A DNA stretch of 64,000 bases from Streptomyces syringium (GTDB lineage: Bacteria; Actinomycetota; Actinomycetes; Streptomycetales; Streptomycetaceae), in the NCBI RefSeq assembly GCF_017876625.1, contig NZ_JAGIOH010000001.1, positions 3,741,501 through 3,805,500 on the forward strand, given 5' to 3'. This document shows, piece by piece, positions 15,253-22,465 of the stretch. Position 1 is the stretch's first letter; each line of letters starts with the position of its first letter. The notes below the pieces were generated by a model. It had not been told where the DNA came from, ran no database searches, and worked only from the letters and a program-made list of their open reading frames with translations. A program made the position numbers and the translations under genes.

Positions 15253-16200
15253 CGCGCGGATCGCGTCCAGCAGCGCGGCCTGCGCGCGGCACGCGCGGTC
15301 CGGTCCCAAGTTCCCCGTCCGTACCGCCGCGACGAACGCCGCCAGGGTGCCCGCCACTTGGTCGTCCGCCGCCAGTCGTCGCTCCTCGGCCCCGGCGGCC
15401 CGCTCGATGCGCAGCAAGGGGCTGTGGTCCGCGGGCGGGGTGAAGGCCCGGTCGACGATGATCCGGCCCTCGCTGCCCGCCAGCTCGTAGGTGTTGCGGT
15501 AGGAGTGGTCCATGCCGAACGTCAGCTGCGCGGCGACCCCCTCCGGGGTGACCAGCAGCGCGGTTCCGGCGGTGTCCACCTCGCGACCGGCGCCCGTGGT
15601 GAGCTGGGCGCCGATGAGCTCCAGACGGTCGCCCAGGAGGTGCAGGGCCGCGCGCACCGGGTAGATGCCGATGTCCCACAGGGCCCCGCCGCCGAGGTCG
15701 CGGCGGTAGCGGATGTCGTCCTCCGGCAGCCGGGGGACGGTGAACGTGGCGTGCAGGGCCCGTAGTTCCCCGATCGCGCCGTCACGCACCAGCCGTGCCA
15801 CGACCGTGTGCTGGGAGTGGTGGACGAACATGACGTTCTCCATCAGGACCAGCCCACGGTCACGGGCGAGGTCGAACAGCTCCCCCGTCCGGGCGGCGTC
15901 CGTGGTCAGCGGCTTCTCCGCGAGCACGTGCTTGCCCGCGAGCAGCGCCTTCTCCGTCCACTCGGCGTGCAGGGCGGGCGGCAGCGGTACGTACACGGCG
16001 TCGACGTCGTCCCGTTCGAGGAGCTCGGCGTAGCCGTGGACGGCGGTGCCGCCGAAGCGGGCGGCCGTCTCTGCTGCCTTGGCCGCGTCACGGCTGGCGA
16101 CGGCGGCCACCTCGGTGTCCGGGCCGGCGGCCATGGCGGGCAGCATCCTGCGGCGGGCGAACTCCGCGCAGCCGAGGGTGCCGAAGCGCAGCGGGGCCAT
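15232..16200 (-). CDS. NDP-hexose 3-ketoreductase-like oxidoreductase (Gfo/Idh/MocA)
   Basis: A 322-residue NAD(P)-dependent oxidoreductase. The N-terminal Rossmann fold starts FGTLGCAEFARRRMLPAM, and the Gfo/Idh/MocA signature AEKPLTTDAART is present with its catalytic Lys. Its start overlaps the stop of the NDP-hexose 2,3-dehydratase gene by one base (TGATG), so the two are translationally coupled. In 2,6-dideoxysugar pathways (OleW, SpnN or UrdT types) this family reduces the C-3 ketone produced by the 2,3-dehydratase. That context makes 3-ketoreductase the best call. The unusual point is that no other sugar or glycosyltransferase gene is nearby. Confidence 0.85.
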   Translation of the reverse strand: MAPLRFGTLGCAEFARRRMLPAMAAGPDTEVAAVASRDAAKAAETAARFGGTAVHGYAELLERDDVDAVYVPLPPALHAEWTEKALLAGKHVLAEKPLTTDAARTGELFDLARDRGLVLMENVMFVHHSQHTVVARLVRDGAIGELRALHATFTVPRLPEDDIRYRRDLGGGALWDIGIYPVRAALHLLGDRLELIGAQLTTGAGREVDTAGTALLVTPEGVAAQLTFGMDHSYRNTYELAGSEGRIIVDRAFTPPADHSPLLRIERAAGAEERRLAADDQVAGTLAAFVAAVRTGNLGPDRACRAQAALLDAIRASAVVAG

Positions 16201-17618
16201 CAGGCGTGCACCGCCGTCGGCAGGGCTCCCGCGTTGAGGCAGGCGAGCAGGGTACGGGCCTGGACGTTCACGTAGTGCCCGTGCCGGACGAGCGAGGTGA
16301 GCTGGCCGGGGGTGACCCAGACGTAGCCGGGCGGGGCCTGCCGGGGCGCCTCGTGCTCGTCGGCCTCGACGAGGAGGTAGCGGCTCTCGGCGTTGAGGAA
16401 GCGGCCGCCCTCCTCGGAGTGGACTGCCTCGTAGCGGATCCGGGCTGGGGATGCGTTCAGGACGAGGTCGAGGAACGGCGGCCGGTCCTTCTGGGCCAGG
16501 TGCGCGTAGTTGCCGGGGGTGTACTGCACGGTGGGGGCGAGTTCGACCGTGTCGAGGAAACCGCCCTCCACGCGCGCGTGGGCGAGCACGTGCGGCACTC
16601 CGCCGAAGGCGCGGGTCACGAACGCCGTCACCCCGAGCCCGACCGGCTCGAACAGTGGTTGCGTCCAGCGGCTCACCTCGCGGCTGCCCGCCTGGACGGA
16701 CACGGCGACGACGCGGAAAAAACGCCCCTCGTCGTGCTCGATGGCGCTCTCCCCGCGCCGCCAGCCGGGGACGGTGTTCAGCGGCACCGTCTCGGCGACC
16801 ACGTCGTGCCGGGAGCGCTCGGTGGTGAACCAGGACAGCAGCTCGGTGTCGGAGTGCAGGGCCCCGGGCCGGCGGTCGGCGAACGGCAGGCAGGCGAGGA
16901 CCGTGCGGGAATCCATGTTGACGACGTTGTCCCGGTGGAGCAGCTCGGCGATCTGGCCGAGGGTGAGCCAGCAGAAGTCGTCCAGCAGCTCCACCTCGCC
17001 GACCGCCTCGACGATCATGTTGCGGTTGGACTTCCGGAAGAACCACGCGCCGTGCTCGGACTGGAGGGCGTCGGCCAGCACCCGGCCCCGGCCGGGCCGG
17101 ACGAAGTAGTCGATGTACTTCACGTCCGCGCCCCGGTGAACCTTGGTGTAGTTGCTGCGGGTGGCCTGCACGGTCGGCGAGAGCTGGAGCAGCTCGCGGT
17201 TGCCGGGCTCCATCTTGGCCTGCATCAGGAAGTGCAGGACCCCGTCGAACTCCTTGGCGAGGATGCCCAGGATGCCCACCTCGGGCTGTCGGATGACCGG
17301 CTGCTGCCAGCTCCCGTACGGGCCCGGGCCGCCGGTGACCTTCAGCCCCTCGACGGTGAAGAACCGGCCGCTGCGGTGGGTGAGGTTTCCGGTGCCGTCC
17401 TCGAACGACCAGCCGTCCAGGGCCGCGAAGGGGATCCGGTCGACCTGGAAGGCGTGTGCCCGGCCGCGCTCGGCGAGCCAGCCGGTGAAGTCCTCGGTGC
17501 GCAGGTGCGCGCCCTCGGTCGTCGCGGCCGAGCGGGCGAGCCGGTCCGGCAGCGCGGAATCCCGCCGCGGCCGCAGCCGGAAGCGGTCGGTGGGCGGCTC
17601 GGCGGGGTGCGACGACAT
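16200..17618 (-). CDS. NDP-hexose 2,3-dehydratase
   Basis: A 472-residue enzyme of the TylX3/OleV/EvaA type, which removes the C-2 hydroxyl of NDP-4-keto-6-deoxyglucose in 2-deoxysugar biosynthesis. The length fits the family, as does the two-fold internal duplication: LSPTVQATRSNYTKVHRG in the first half parallels LAPTVQYTPGNYAHLAQKD in the second. SEHGAWFFRKSNRN and SEEGGRFLNAESRY also repeat. The ATG at 17618 has GGGAG upstream. It is coupled to the ketoreductase downstream. Its promoter region is shared with the divergent pseudo-receptor gene and contains an ARE-like site at 17838-17861. Such genes usually sit in glycosylated antibiotic clusters; none is visible here. Confidence 0.92.
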   Translation of the reverse strand: MSSHPAEPPTDRFRLRPRRDSALPDRLARSAATTEGAHLRTEDFTGWLAERGRAHAFQVDRIPFAALDGWSFEDGTGNLTHRSGRFFTVEGLKVTGGPGPYGSWQQPVIRQPEVGILGILAKEFDGVLHFLMQAKMEPGNRELLQLSPTVQATRSNYTKVHRGADVKYIDYFVRPGRGRVLADALQSEHGAWFFRKSNRNMIVEAVGEVELLDDFCWLTLGQIAELLHRDNVVNMDSRTVLACLPFADRRPGALHSDTELLSWFTTERSRHDVVAETVPLNTVPGWRRGESAIEHDEGRFFRVVAVSVQAGSREVSRWTQPLFEPVGLGVTAFVTRAFGGVPHVLAHARVEGGFLDTVELAPTVQYTPGNYAHLAQKDRPPFLDLVLNASPARIRYEAVHSEEGGRFLNAESRYLLVEADEHEAPRQAPPGYVWVTPGQLTSLVRHGHYVNVQARTLLACLNAGALPTAVHA

Positions 17619-17837
17619 GCGGTGACTCCCTGATACCTCGTACGGGCCTGTGCACCCCGGCACCGGGGCGCCCCATGGCGGACGCTAACAAACCGCCACA
17701 TGCTCGGCGGGGGGCTTGGGGGACCCATCGGCAAAGGCGAGGGAAACCCCTCAACCTGCCCGCCGGGCAGGGGTGTCGGCTTGCGTCCGGCCGTGCCCCG
17801 GGGGCAAAGGCGCTTCGCCGGTGATCGAGGGCGCCTT

Positions 17838-17861
17838 ACAATACCGACAGGTTGGTTTTGG
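17838..17861. promoter_or_regulatory. autoregulatory-element-like site d (sugar genes / pseudo-receptor divergon)
   Basis: Contains TAC-CG-AC-AGGTT-GGTTT, matching the pattern TAC-NN-AC-N5-GGTTT seen upstream of the AfsA and receptor genes. It lies 220 bp before the 2,3-dehydratase and about 70 bp before the pseudo-receptor start, so either or both could be controlled. Identified by eye from the shared pattern. Confidence 0.6.
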
Positions 17862-17929
17862 AGTTCACTGTTCGCGGCCGGACCGCCTTCGTCGTCCGGC
17901 CGTCCCTGACGACCCGGCAGAGGTAGCAC

Positions 17930-18628
17930 GTGGCAAAGCAGGAGAGGGCCGAACGAACCCGCGGGGCGTTACTGACCGCGGCGGCGGACGTGTTCGATCA
18001 CGTCGGATACGAGCGTGCCTCGCTCAACGCGATCAGCGAGGCGGCGGGGGTGACCAAGGGAGCGCTGTCCTTCCACTTCGCCACCAAGGCGGAGCTGGCC
18101 CGCGCGGTGCAGTCGACAGCCTGTTCCTCCTCCCGCGCGGCACTGACCGCCCTCGACCACGCGCACCCGCCGACGCTCCAGACCGTGATCGACATGACGC
18201 ACGTCCTGGCGCATCTGCTCGAACACCATGTGGTCGTCCGGGCCGGGATCCGGCTCTCCCGCGAGCTCGACTACGCGCCGGACGCCTCCTACGACTGCAC
18301 CGTGCTGTGGCGGGAGTTGCTGGAGGACGTGCTGCGCCGGGCCGAGGACGATCAGGCCCTGGCGCCGGGCCACGACCCGCGCACCCTCACCGCCCTGGCC
18401 CTGACCATGGCCACCGGCACGGAACTCCTGGTCCGCACCCCGCCCGGCCCGGACGCGCCCTGCTCGGCGGACGGCCCCCGTGACACCGGCCGCGACTGGC
18501 TCGCGCAGTTCTGGCAGCTCGTGCTCCCCGGGGTGGCCGCCCCCGGCCCGCTCCGCCCCACGGGCACGCTGGGCCCCTGCCGGGTCCCGGCGTCGCCCTA
18601 CGACCTCCCCCGGGCGGACGGACTCTAG
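17930..18628 (+). CDS. ArpA/ScbR2-like TetR regulator (probable pseudo-receptor)
   Basis: A 232-residue TetR protein whose start MAKQERAERTRGALLTAAAD and HTH SLNAISEAAGVTKGALSFHF are those of the gamma-butyrolactone receptor group. By eye the ligand domain is less like ScbR than the neighbour at 18664 (Arg/Leu-rich, no matching NGWTHLHTQ segment), which suggests a pseudo-receptor of the ScbR2/JadR2 kind; this is a judgement call. The start is a GTG. Codon 14 (17969-17971) is TTA. It converges on the receptor gene, with 35 bp between stops. It likely binds one or more of the four ARE-like sites. Confidence 0.82.
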   Translation: MAKQERAERTRGALLTAAADVFDHVGYERASLNAISEAAGVTKGALSFHFATKAELARAVQSTACSSSRAALTALDHAHPPTLQTVIDMTHVLAHLLEHHVVVRAGIRLSRELDYAPDASYDCTVLWRELLEDVLRRAEDDQALAPGHDPRTLTALALTMATGTELLVRTPPGPDAPCSADGPRDTGRDWLAQFWQLVLPGVAAPGPLRPTGTLGPCRVPASPYDLPRADGL

Positions 18629-18663
18629 GGCCTGTCCGGCGGGCGCCCCGGCCGCGGTGTCGC

Positions 18664-19386
18664 TCAGGCGACGCCGACCGGGGTGCCCGCCCGCTCGGCC
18701 TCGGCGGCCTCCGCGGCCGCCTCGCGCACCTTGGTCTCGCGCGCCCGCTCGGCCTCGGCCAGGGCGCGGGCACCGCGCCCCGGGGCCATGTCGAGCCGGG
18801 CCAGCACCGAGGGCACCACCACGCTGGGCATCACGTGCTCGTAGAGCACGCTGGCCCGGCGCTCGAGATCGGCGCGGTTGTTGATCGCCTGCGACATCGT
18901 GTTTATGCCGGCGTACGCCCCGACGATCAACTCGGCGGTGTCCGAGGGCACCACGTGCGGCAGCACCTCGCCGCGCTCCAGGCCCTCGACCAGCACCTGG
19001 GTGTGCAGATGGGTCCAGCCGTTGAACGGTCCGCTGCGGTTCAGGCTCGTCGAACCGTGCTCCAGGGTGAGCCGGACGCTGCCGCGCAGCAGCGCGTCGT
19101 CCGCCAGCCGGTGGGCGAAGAGCATGCCCATGTCCACCATTTCCTGCATCTTGGACTTGCCCGGCAGGTCGGGCATGGGCGGGGCCTGGGTCACCTGCGC
19201 GTCGATGACGGCGAGAGCGAGCTCTTCCTTCGAGGTGAAGTGGAAGTACAGCGCGCCCTTGGTGACCTCGGCCCGCGCCAGGATCTCCGTGATCGTGGCT
19301 GCGTCGTAGCCCTTCTGGTCGAACACCACCGCGGCGGCTTCCAGGATGTTCTGCCGAGTCCTGATCGCACGGTCCTGCTTTGCCAC
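18664..19386 (-). CDS. gamma-butyrolactone receptor-like TetR repressor (ArpA/ScbR family)
   Basis: A 240-residue TetR protein. It starts MAKQDRAIRTRQNILEAAAV (GTG at 19386, GGAGG seven bases upstream), with HTH ITEILARAEVTKGALYFHF and TSKEELALAVI. The ligand domain shows the receptor-type segments FNGWTHLHTQVLVEGLERGE and ELIVGAYAGINTMSQ. The C-terminus is an extra 30-residue Ala/Glu/Arg-rich tail. An ARE-like site lies 93-116 bp upstream, implying autoregulation. Known members repress target promoters until a butyrolactone or butenolide ligand releases them. Association with an AfsA homologue 2 kb away strongly supports that role here. Confidence 0.88.
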   Translation of the reverse strand: MAKQDRAIRTRQNILEAAAVVFDQKGYDAATITEILARAEVTKGALYFHFTSKEELALAVIDAQVTQAPPMPDLPGKSKMQEMVDMGMLFAHRLADDALLRGSVRLTLEHGSTSLNRSGPFNGWTHLHTQVLVEGLERGEVLPHVVPSDTAELIVGAYAGINTMSQAINNRADLERRASVLYEHVMPSVVVPSVLARLDMAPGRGARALAEAERARETKVREAAAEAAEAERAGTPVGVA

Positions 19387-19478
19387 GGTGTGCCTCCGAA
19401 TCAGTAAGTCGCCCGCACCGCGTCCCGGCGGTGTGGGGCGAGACGCGTGTCCCGCATGCCGCTCATCGCCCCCCTGAA

Positions 19479-19502
19479 AACCAAACCGGCAAGTACGTAA
19501 TG
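19479..19502. promoter_or_regulatory. autoregulatory-element-like site c (receptor gene)
   Basis: The minus strand reads TAC-GT-AC-TTGCC-GGTTT, 93-116 bp before the receptor GTG. It shares AAACCGGCMAGTACGTA with site a before the AfsA gene. Confidence 0.7.
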
Positions 19503-19557
19503 CTATCAACTCCGGGGCCACGACCGGGTCGAGCGAGCAAGCGGGGACGCACCAGAG

Positions 19558-20358
19558 TCACACCATTGTGAAGCCCCCGTCCACTGGCATGGTCGCACCG
19601 GTCACGAAAGAGGCCCGGTCGCTGAGGAGCCAGGCGGCCGCCTCCGCGATCTCCTCGGGCGCGGCGGTCCGGGGCTGTGGCGTCGCCGCGTGCAGGGCCT
19701 CCTCCATCCCGGGGTTCTTCGCGAACCAGTCCTCGACCACCTCGCTGCGCGTGGTGCCCGGCGCCACCGCGTTCACCCGGATGCCGGAGGCCGCGTACTC
19801 CGCGGCGGCGGCCTTGGTCAGACCGATCACGGCGTGCTTGGAGGCCACGTACGGGGCTGCCACCGGGGTGGCCAGCAGGCCGCCGACGCTGCTGGTGTTG
19901 ACGATGGCGCCGCCGGTGCCGGCGTCGAGCATGACGGCGATCTCGTCGCGCAGGAAGTTCCAGACGCCGCGCACATTGATGTCCATGATGCGGTCGTAGA
20001 CGTCGTCGTCCATGAGGTGCAGGGGTGTGCGCCCCTCGCCGTAACCGGCGTTGTTGAAGGCCACGTCCAGCCGTCCGTAGCGCTCGACGGCGAACGCGAC
20101 GGCCCGCGAGGTCTCCGCGCGGGCCGTCACGTCCGCCGCCACGTGGGCGGCCTCGGCGCCCTGCTCGCGCAGCTCGGCCGCGAGGTCGCGGAGCCGGTCC
20201 TCGCGGCGGGCGGTCAGCACGACCGTGGCGCCCTCCCGGGCGAACACCCGGGCGGCCGCGGCACCGATGCCACTGCTGGCCCCGGTGATCAGTGCGATCT
20301 TGCCGTGCAGGAGCCCGTGTGCTCCGCCGGCCCCGTTCCTCGTGTGGTCACCGGTCAT
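19558..20358 (-). CDS. short-chain dehydrogenase/reductase in butyrolactone locus
   Basis: A 266-residue classical SDR: cofactor loop TGASSGIGAAAARVF (about 25-40), NNAG, catalytic Ser in NTSSVGG, and YVASKHAV with the Tyr-x3-Lys pair. C-terminal motifs NAVAPG and PVDGGF complete the fold. Its first 11 bp overlap the end of the HAD-like gene, so the two are translationally coupled. In other butyrolactone loci SDRs reduce a side-chain or ring ketone of the signal (for example 6-keto reduction in virginiae butanolide formation). A role in tailoring the signal is thus likely but inferred. It ends 171 bp before the receptor gene. Confidence 0.88.
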   Translation of the reverse strand: MTGDHTRNGAGGAHGLLHGKIALITGASSGIGAAAARVFAREGATVVLTARREDRLRDLAAELREQGAEAAHVAADVTARAETSRAVAFAVERYGRLDVAFNNAGYGEGRTPLHLMDDDVYDRIMDINVRGVWNFLRDEIAVMLDAGTGGAIVNTSSVGGLLATPVAAPYVASKHAVIGLTKAAAAEYAASGIRVNAVAPGTTRSEVVEDWFAKNPGMEEALHAATPQPRTAAPEEIAEAAAWLLSDRASFVTGATMPVDGGFTMV

Positions 20359-21100
20359 CGCGGGGACCCTCCGTTTCGTGTGTGGTGGTGGCCGGTGACG
20401 CCCAGAGCGTCCCGGCGGCGGCCTCGGCGTCGAGGGCGCGCAGCAGCGGCTCGTCGATGGCCGGGAGGGAGCCGACGATGTGCCGGACCCCCGCCGCGCG
20501 CATCAACTCGCCCTGGAACCCGTGGGCGAAGTGCGGCGGGTGACCGATGAAGGCCGTGCCGAGCGAGCGTGCCGCCTCGGCGACGCGGGCCACGTCGTCG
20601 ATGAACAGCGCCTGGTCGTGGTCGAGCCCGAAGACGTCGGTGACGATCTCGTGGACACCGGGTCGGAAGTCGTTCGTACAGACATAGCCGGGACCGTCGA
20701 ACAGGTCGGCGAACTCCCCGAGGTGGCGCTGGAAATGGGTGTCGTCGAGGCCGCCGTAGCAGACGGTGCGCAGCCCGAGGGCGCGCAGCCGCCGCAGCAA
20801 CTCCACGGCGCCGTCGAGGAGGTGGAGCGGATGCTGTTCGAGGTAGGCGGCCCGCTCCTCGAAATAGACCTCCAGGACCTTCTCCGGGGTCCATGACACA
20901 CCGGCCATCGCACCCAACGCCCGCGCGGCGACGAGACGGGGCTGGGAGAACACGGCACTCTCGACATCGGCGGTGTAGCGCCCGCCCCGGCTGGTGACGA
21001 ATTGGTGGATCACCGGGCTGAAGGTGTCGTTGAGCAGGACGCCGTCGATGTTGACGGCAGCCAGCCGTAAGTGGCGCAGCGGATCGGCTGTACGGGGCAT
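20348..21100 (-). CDS. HAD-like protein lacking the usual nucleophile, butyrolactone locus
   Basis: A 250-residue HAD-superfamily-like protein. Motif I reads AAVNIDGVLLNDTF: the first Asp of the DxD nucleophile pair is Asn, while the second Asp is kept. Motif II (TVCYGG) lacks the usual Thr/Ser, and motif IV is FIDDVARV. HAD phosphatases occur in methylenomycin-furan and butyrolactone loci (MmfP type), where they act on the phosphorylated AfsA product. Here the sequence suggests either an altered mechanism or a non-catalytic protein. The ATG at 21100 has GGAGG upstream. Codon 11 (21068-21070) is TTA. It is coupled to the SDR and preceded by ARE-like site b. Confidence 0.8.
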   Translation of the reverse strand: MPRTADPLRHLRLAAVNIDGVLLNDTFSPVIHQFVTSRGGRYTADVESAVFSQPRLVAARALGAMAGVSWTPEKVLEVYFEERAAYLEQHPLHLLDGAVELLRRLRALGLRTVCYGGLDDTHFQRHLGEFADLFDGPGYVCTNDFRPGVHEIVTDVFGLDHDQALFIDDVARVAEAARSLGTAFIGHPPHFAHGFQGELMRAAGVRHIVGSLPAIDEPLLRALDAEAAAGTLWASPATTTHETEGPRDDR

Positions 21101-21143
21101 GGGGTCCTCCGGAAGTGGACGGCGAGGGGGCCGTGAGGGCCCG

Positions 21144-21167
21144 AATAAAACCGTCCAGTACGAACGT
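21144..21167. promoter_or_regulatory. autoregulatory-element-like site b (HAD-SDR operon)
   Basis: The minus strand reads TTC-GT-AC-TGGAC-GGTTT, 44-67 bp before the HAD-like gene. One base departs from the TAC of the other sites. It shares AATAAAACCG and CCAGTACG with site a, which lies about 100 bp away. Confidence 0.68.
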
Positions 21168-21244
21168 AAACAAGGGAGAGCTAGGTCACACGAGAGCTGA
21201 GGGATCCTCAACTACCTCGTATGGTAGAGAAGCGAGCAGGTGGA

Positions 21245-21268
21245 AATAAAACCGGCCAGTACGTATCT
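21245..21268. promoter_or_regulatory. autoregulatory-element-like site a (afsA homologue)
   Basis: The minus strand reads AGATACGTACTGGCCGGTTT then TATT, the best match to the ARE pattern. It is enclosed by GGAA/TTCC arms (21242-21245 and 21268-21271). It lies 65-88 bp before the AfsA-like ATG in the divergent HAD/AfsA control region. Confidence 0.75.
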
Positions 21269-21332
21269 TCCCATTCCTTCCGTTCCCGTTCCGAGGCCAC
21301 TCGGCCGCGCAGCACCTGATCCAGGGGGAGCC

Positions 21333-22397
21333 ATGTCCCAGACCTCCGTACCCGCACCGATCACGCCGAGCGAGCCCCGGTTGACCACCACGGTGCCACG
21401 GGAGTTCGTCCACCGGGCGGCCGTCGCGGAGGTCCTGCTCACGGGGTGGCGCAGGCTGGACGAGCTGCGGTTCCAGGTCTCGGCCCAATGGCCGCGCGGA
21501 CACAGCTTCTTCACCCCCGTCCACGACGCCCGGTACGGTACGCGGCACGACCCGATGCTCATCGCGGAGACCGTCCGGCAGATCGGCTCGCTGCTCGCGC
21601 ACGCGGAGTTCGACGTCCCCCTCGGCCACCAGTTCCTCATGTGGAGCCTGGACTACACGGCCCGGCCCGAACAGCTCGGGGTCGGGTTCGCCCCTGCCGA
21701 GCTGGAGTTGGACGTGACGTGCTCACAAGTGCGGCGCCGGGGCGAGGCGTTCGCCGGGATGCGCTACGACGTGGTCTTACGCCGGGACGGTCTGCTCGCC
21801 GCGACCGGCGGCGCCGGTTTCACCTGCACCTCGCCCGAGGTCTACCGCAGACTGCGGGGGCCCCGGCTGCCCGGACCCCCCACCACCCTGGGCTCACCCG
21901 TCTTCCCCCAGCACGTCGGCCGGGCGTCGGCCTTCGACGTCGTCCTCTCGCCAGCCGACGCGGGCGGCTGCCGAGGCTGCGGACGGCCCGTCCCGCCCCA
22001 GCGCGCGGGAGCCCGCCGCTCCGGCCGCTGGCAGTTGCGCGCCGACATACGGCACCCGATCCTCTTCGACCACCCCGTCGACCACATCCCGGGCATGGTC
22101 CTGCTGGAAGCGGCCCGCCAGGCGGCCATGGCCCTCGACCCCGGCTCCACCGTCAGTCCCACGGCCCTCACCAGCGCCTTCCACCGCTACGCCGAGCTGA
22201 GCAGCCCCTGCTGGATCGCGGCCGAGCGCGGCGAGCCTGACTCCGCGGGCTCCACCGTCACCCACGTCAGCGGCCACCAGGACGACGAGCTGCTCTTCAC
22301 CTGCGCCATCACGACGGCGGCAGCGGCGCAGGCGGTCATACCGCGGGAGGGCGCGAGATCCGAGGAACCGATACCGCAGACCGTGTCACTGAGCTGA
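21333..22397 (+). CDS. AfsA/ScbA-family butyrolactone synthase
   Basis: A 354-residue protein with two AfsA hot-dog repeats. AfsA enzymes join a beta-ketoacyl thioester to dihydroxyacetone phosphate, the first committed step in gamma-butyrolactone, butenolide or furan signals. Visible features: HDPMLIAETVRQIGSLLAHA in the first repeat and HPILFDHPVDHIPGMVLLEA then ARQAA in the second, the family signature. The ATG at 21333 follows GGGGGAG at short spacing. Codon 149 (21777-21779) is TTA, implying bldA dependence. It is divergent from HAD-SDR, with ARE-like sites a and b between. The final product class cannot be told from sequence. Confidence 0.94.
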   Translation: MSQTSVPAPITPSEPRLTTTVPREFVHRAAVAEVLLTGWRRLDELRFQVSAQWPRGHSFFTPVHDARYGTRHDPMLIAETVRQIGSLLAHAEFDVPLGHQFLMWSLDYTARPEQLGVGFAPAELELDVTCSQVRRRGEAFAGMRYDVVLRRDGLLAATGGAGFTCTSPEVYRRLRGPRLPGPPTTLGSPVFPQHVGRASAFDVVLSPADAGGCRGCGRPVPPQRAGARRSGRWQLRADIRHPILFDHPVDHIPGMVLLEAARQAAMALDPGSTVSPTALTSAFHRYAELSSPCWIAAERGEPDSAGSTVTHVSGHQDDELLFTCAITTAAAAQAVIPREGARSEEPIPQTVSLS

Positions 22398-22430
22398 CCT
22401 GACCTGAGCTGAGCTGAGCTGAGCTGAGGC
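22391..22430. repeat. GAGCT pentanucleotide tandem repeat
   Basis: Starting at the AfsA-like stop codon are about six to seven 5-bp units (GAGCT with CTGAC variants). The array overlaps the last codons and could change the C-terminus by slippage. Confidence 0.8.
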
Positions 22431-22465
22431 GAGCCGGGCGCTGCCCCTCCCCTGCCCCTGGTCTC

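Noticed and set aside
13860..22397. A full antibiotic biosynthetic cluster
   Set aside because: Sugar and signalling genes are present, but there is no PKS, NRPS, terpene synthase or glycosyltransferase in the window.
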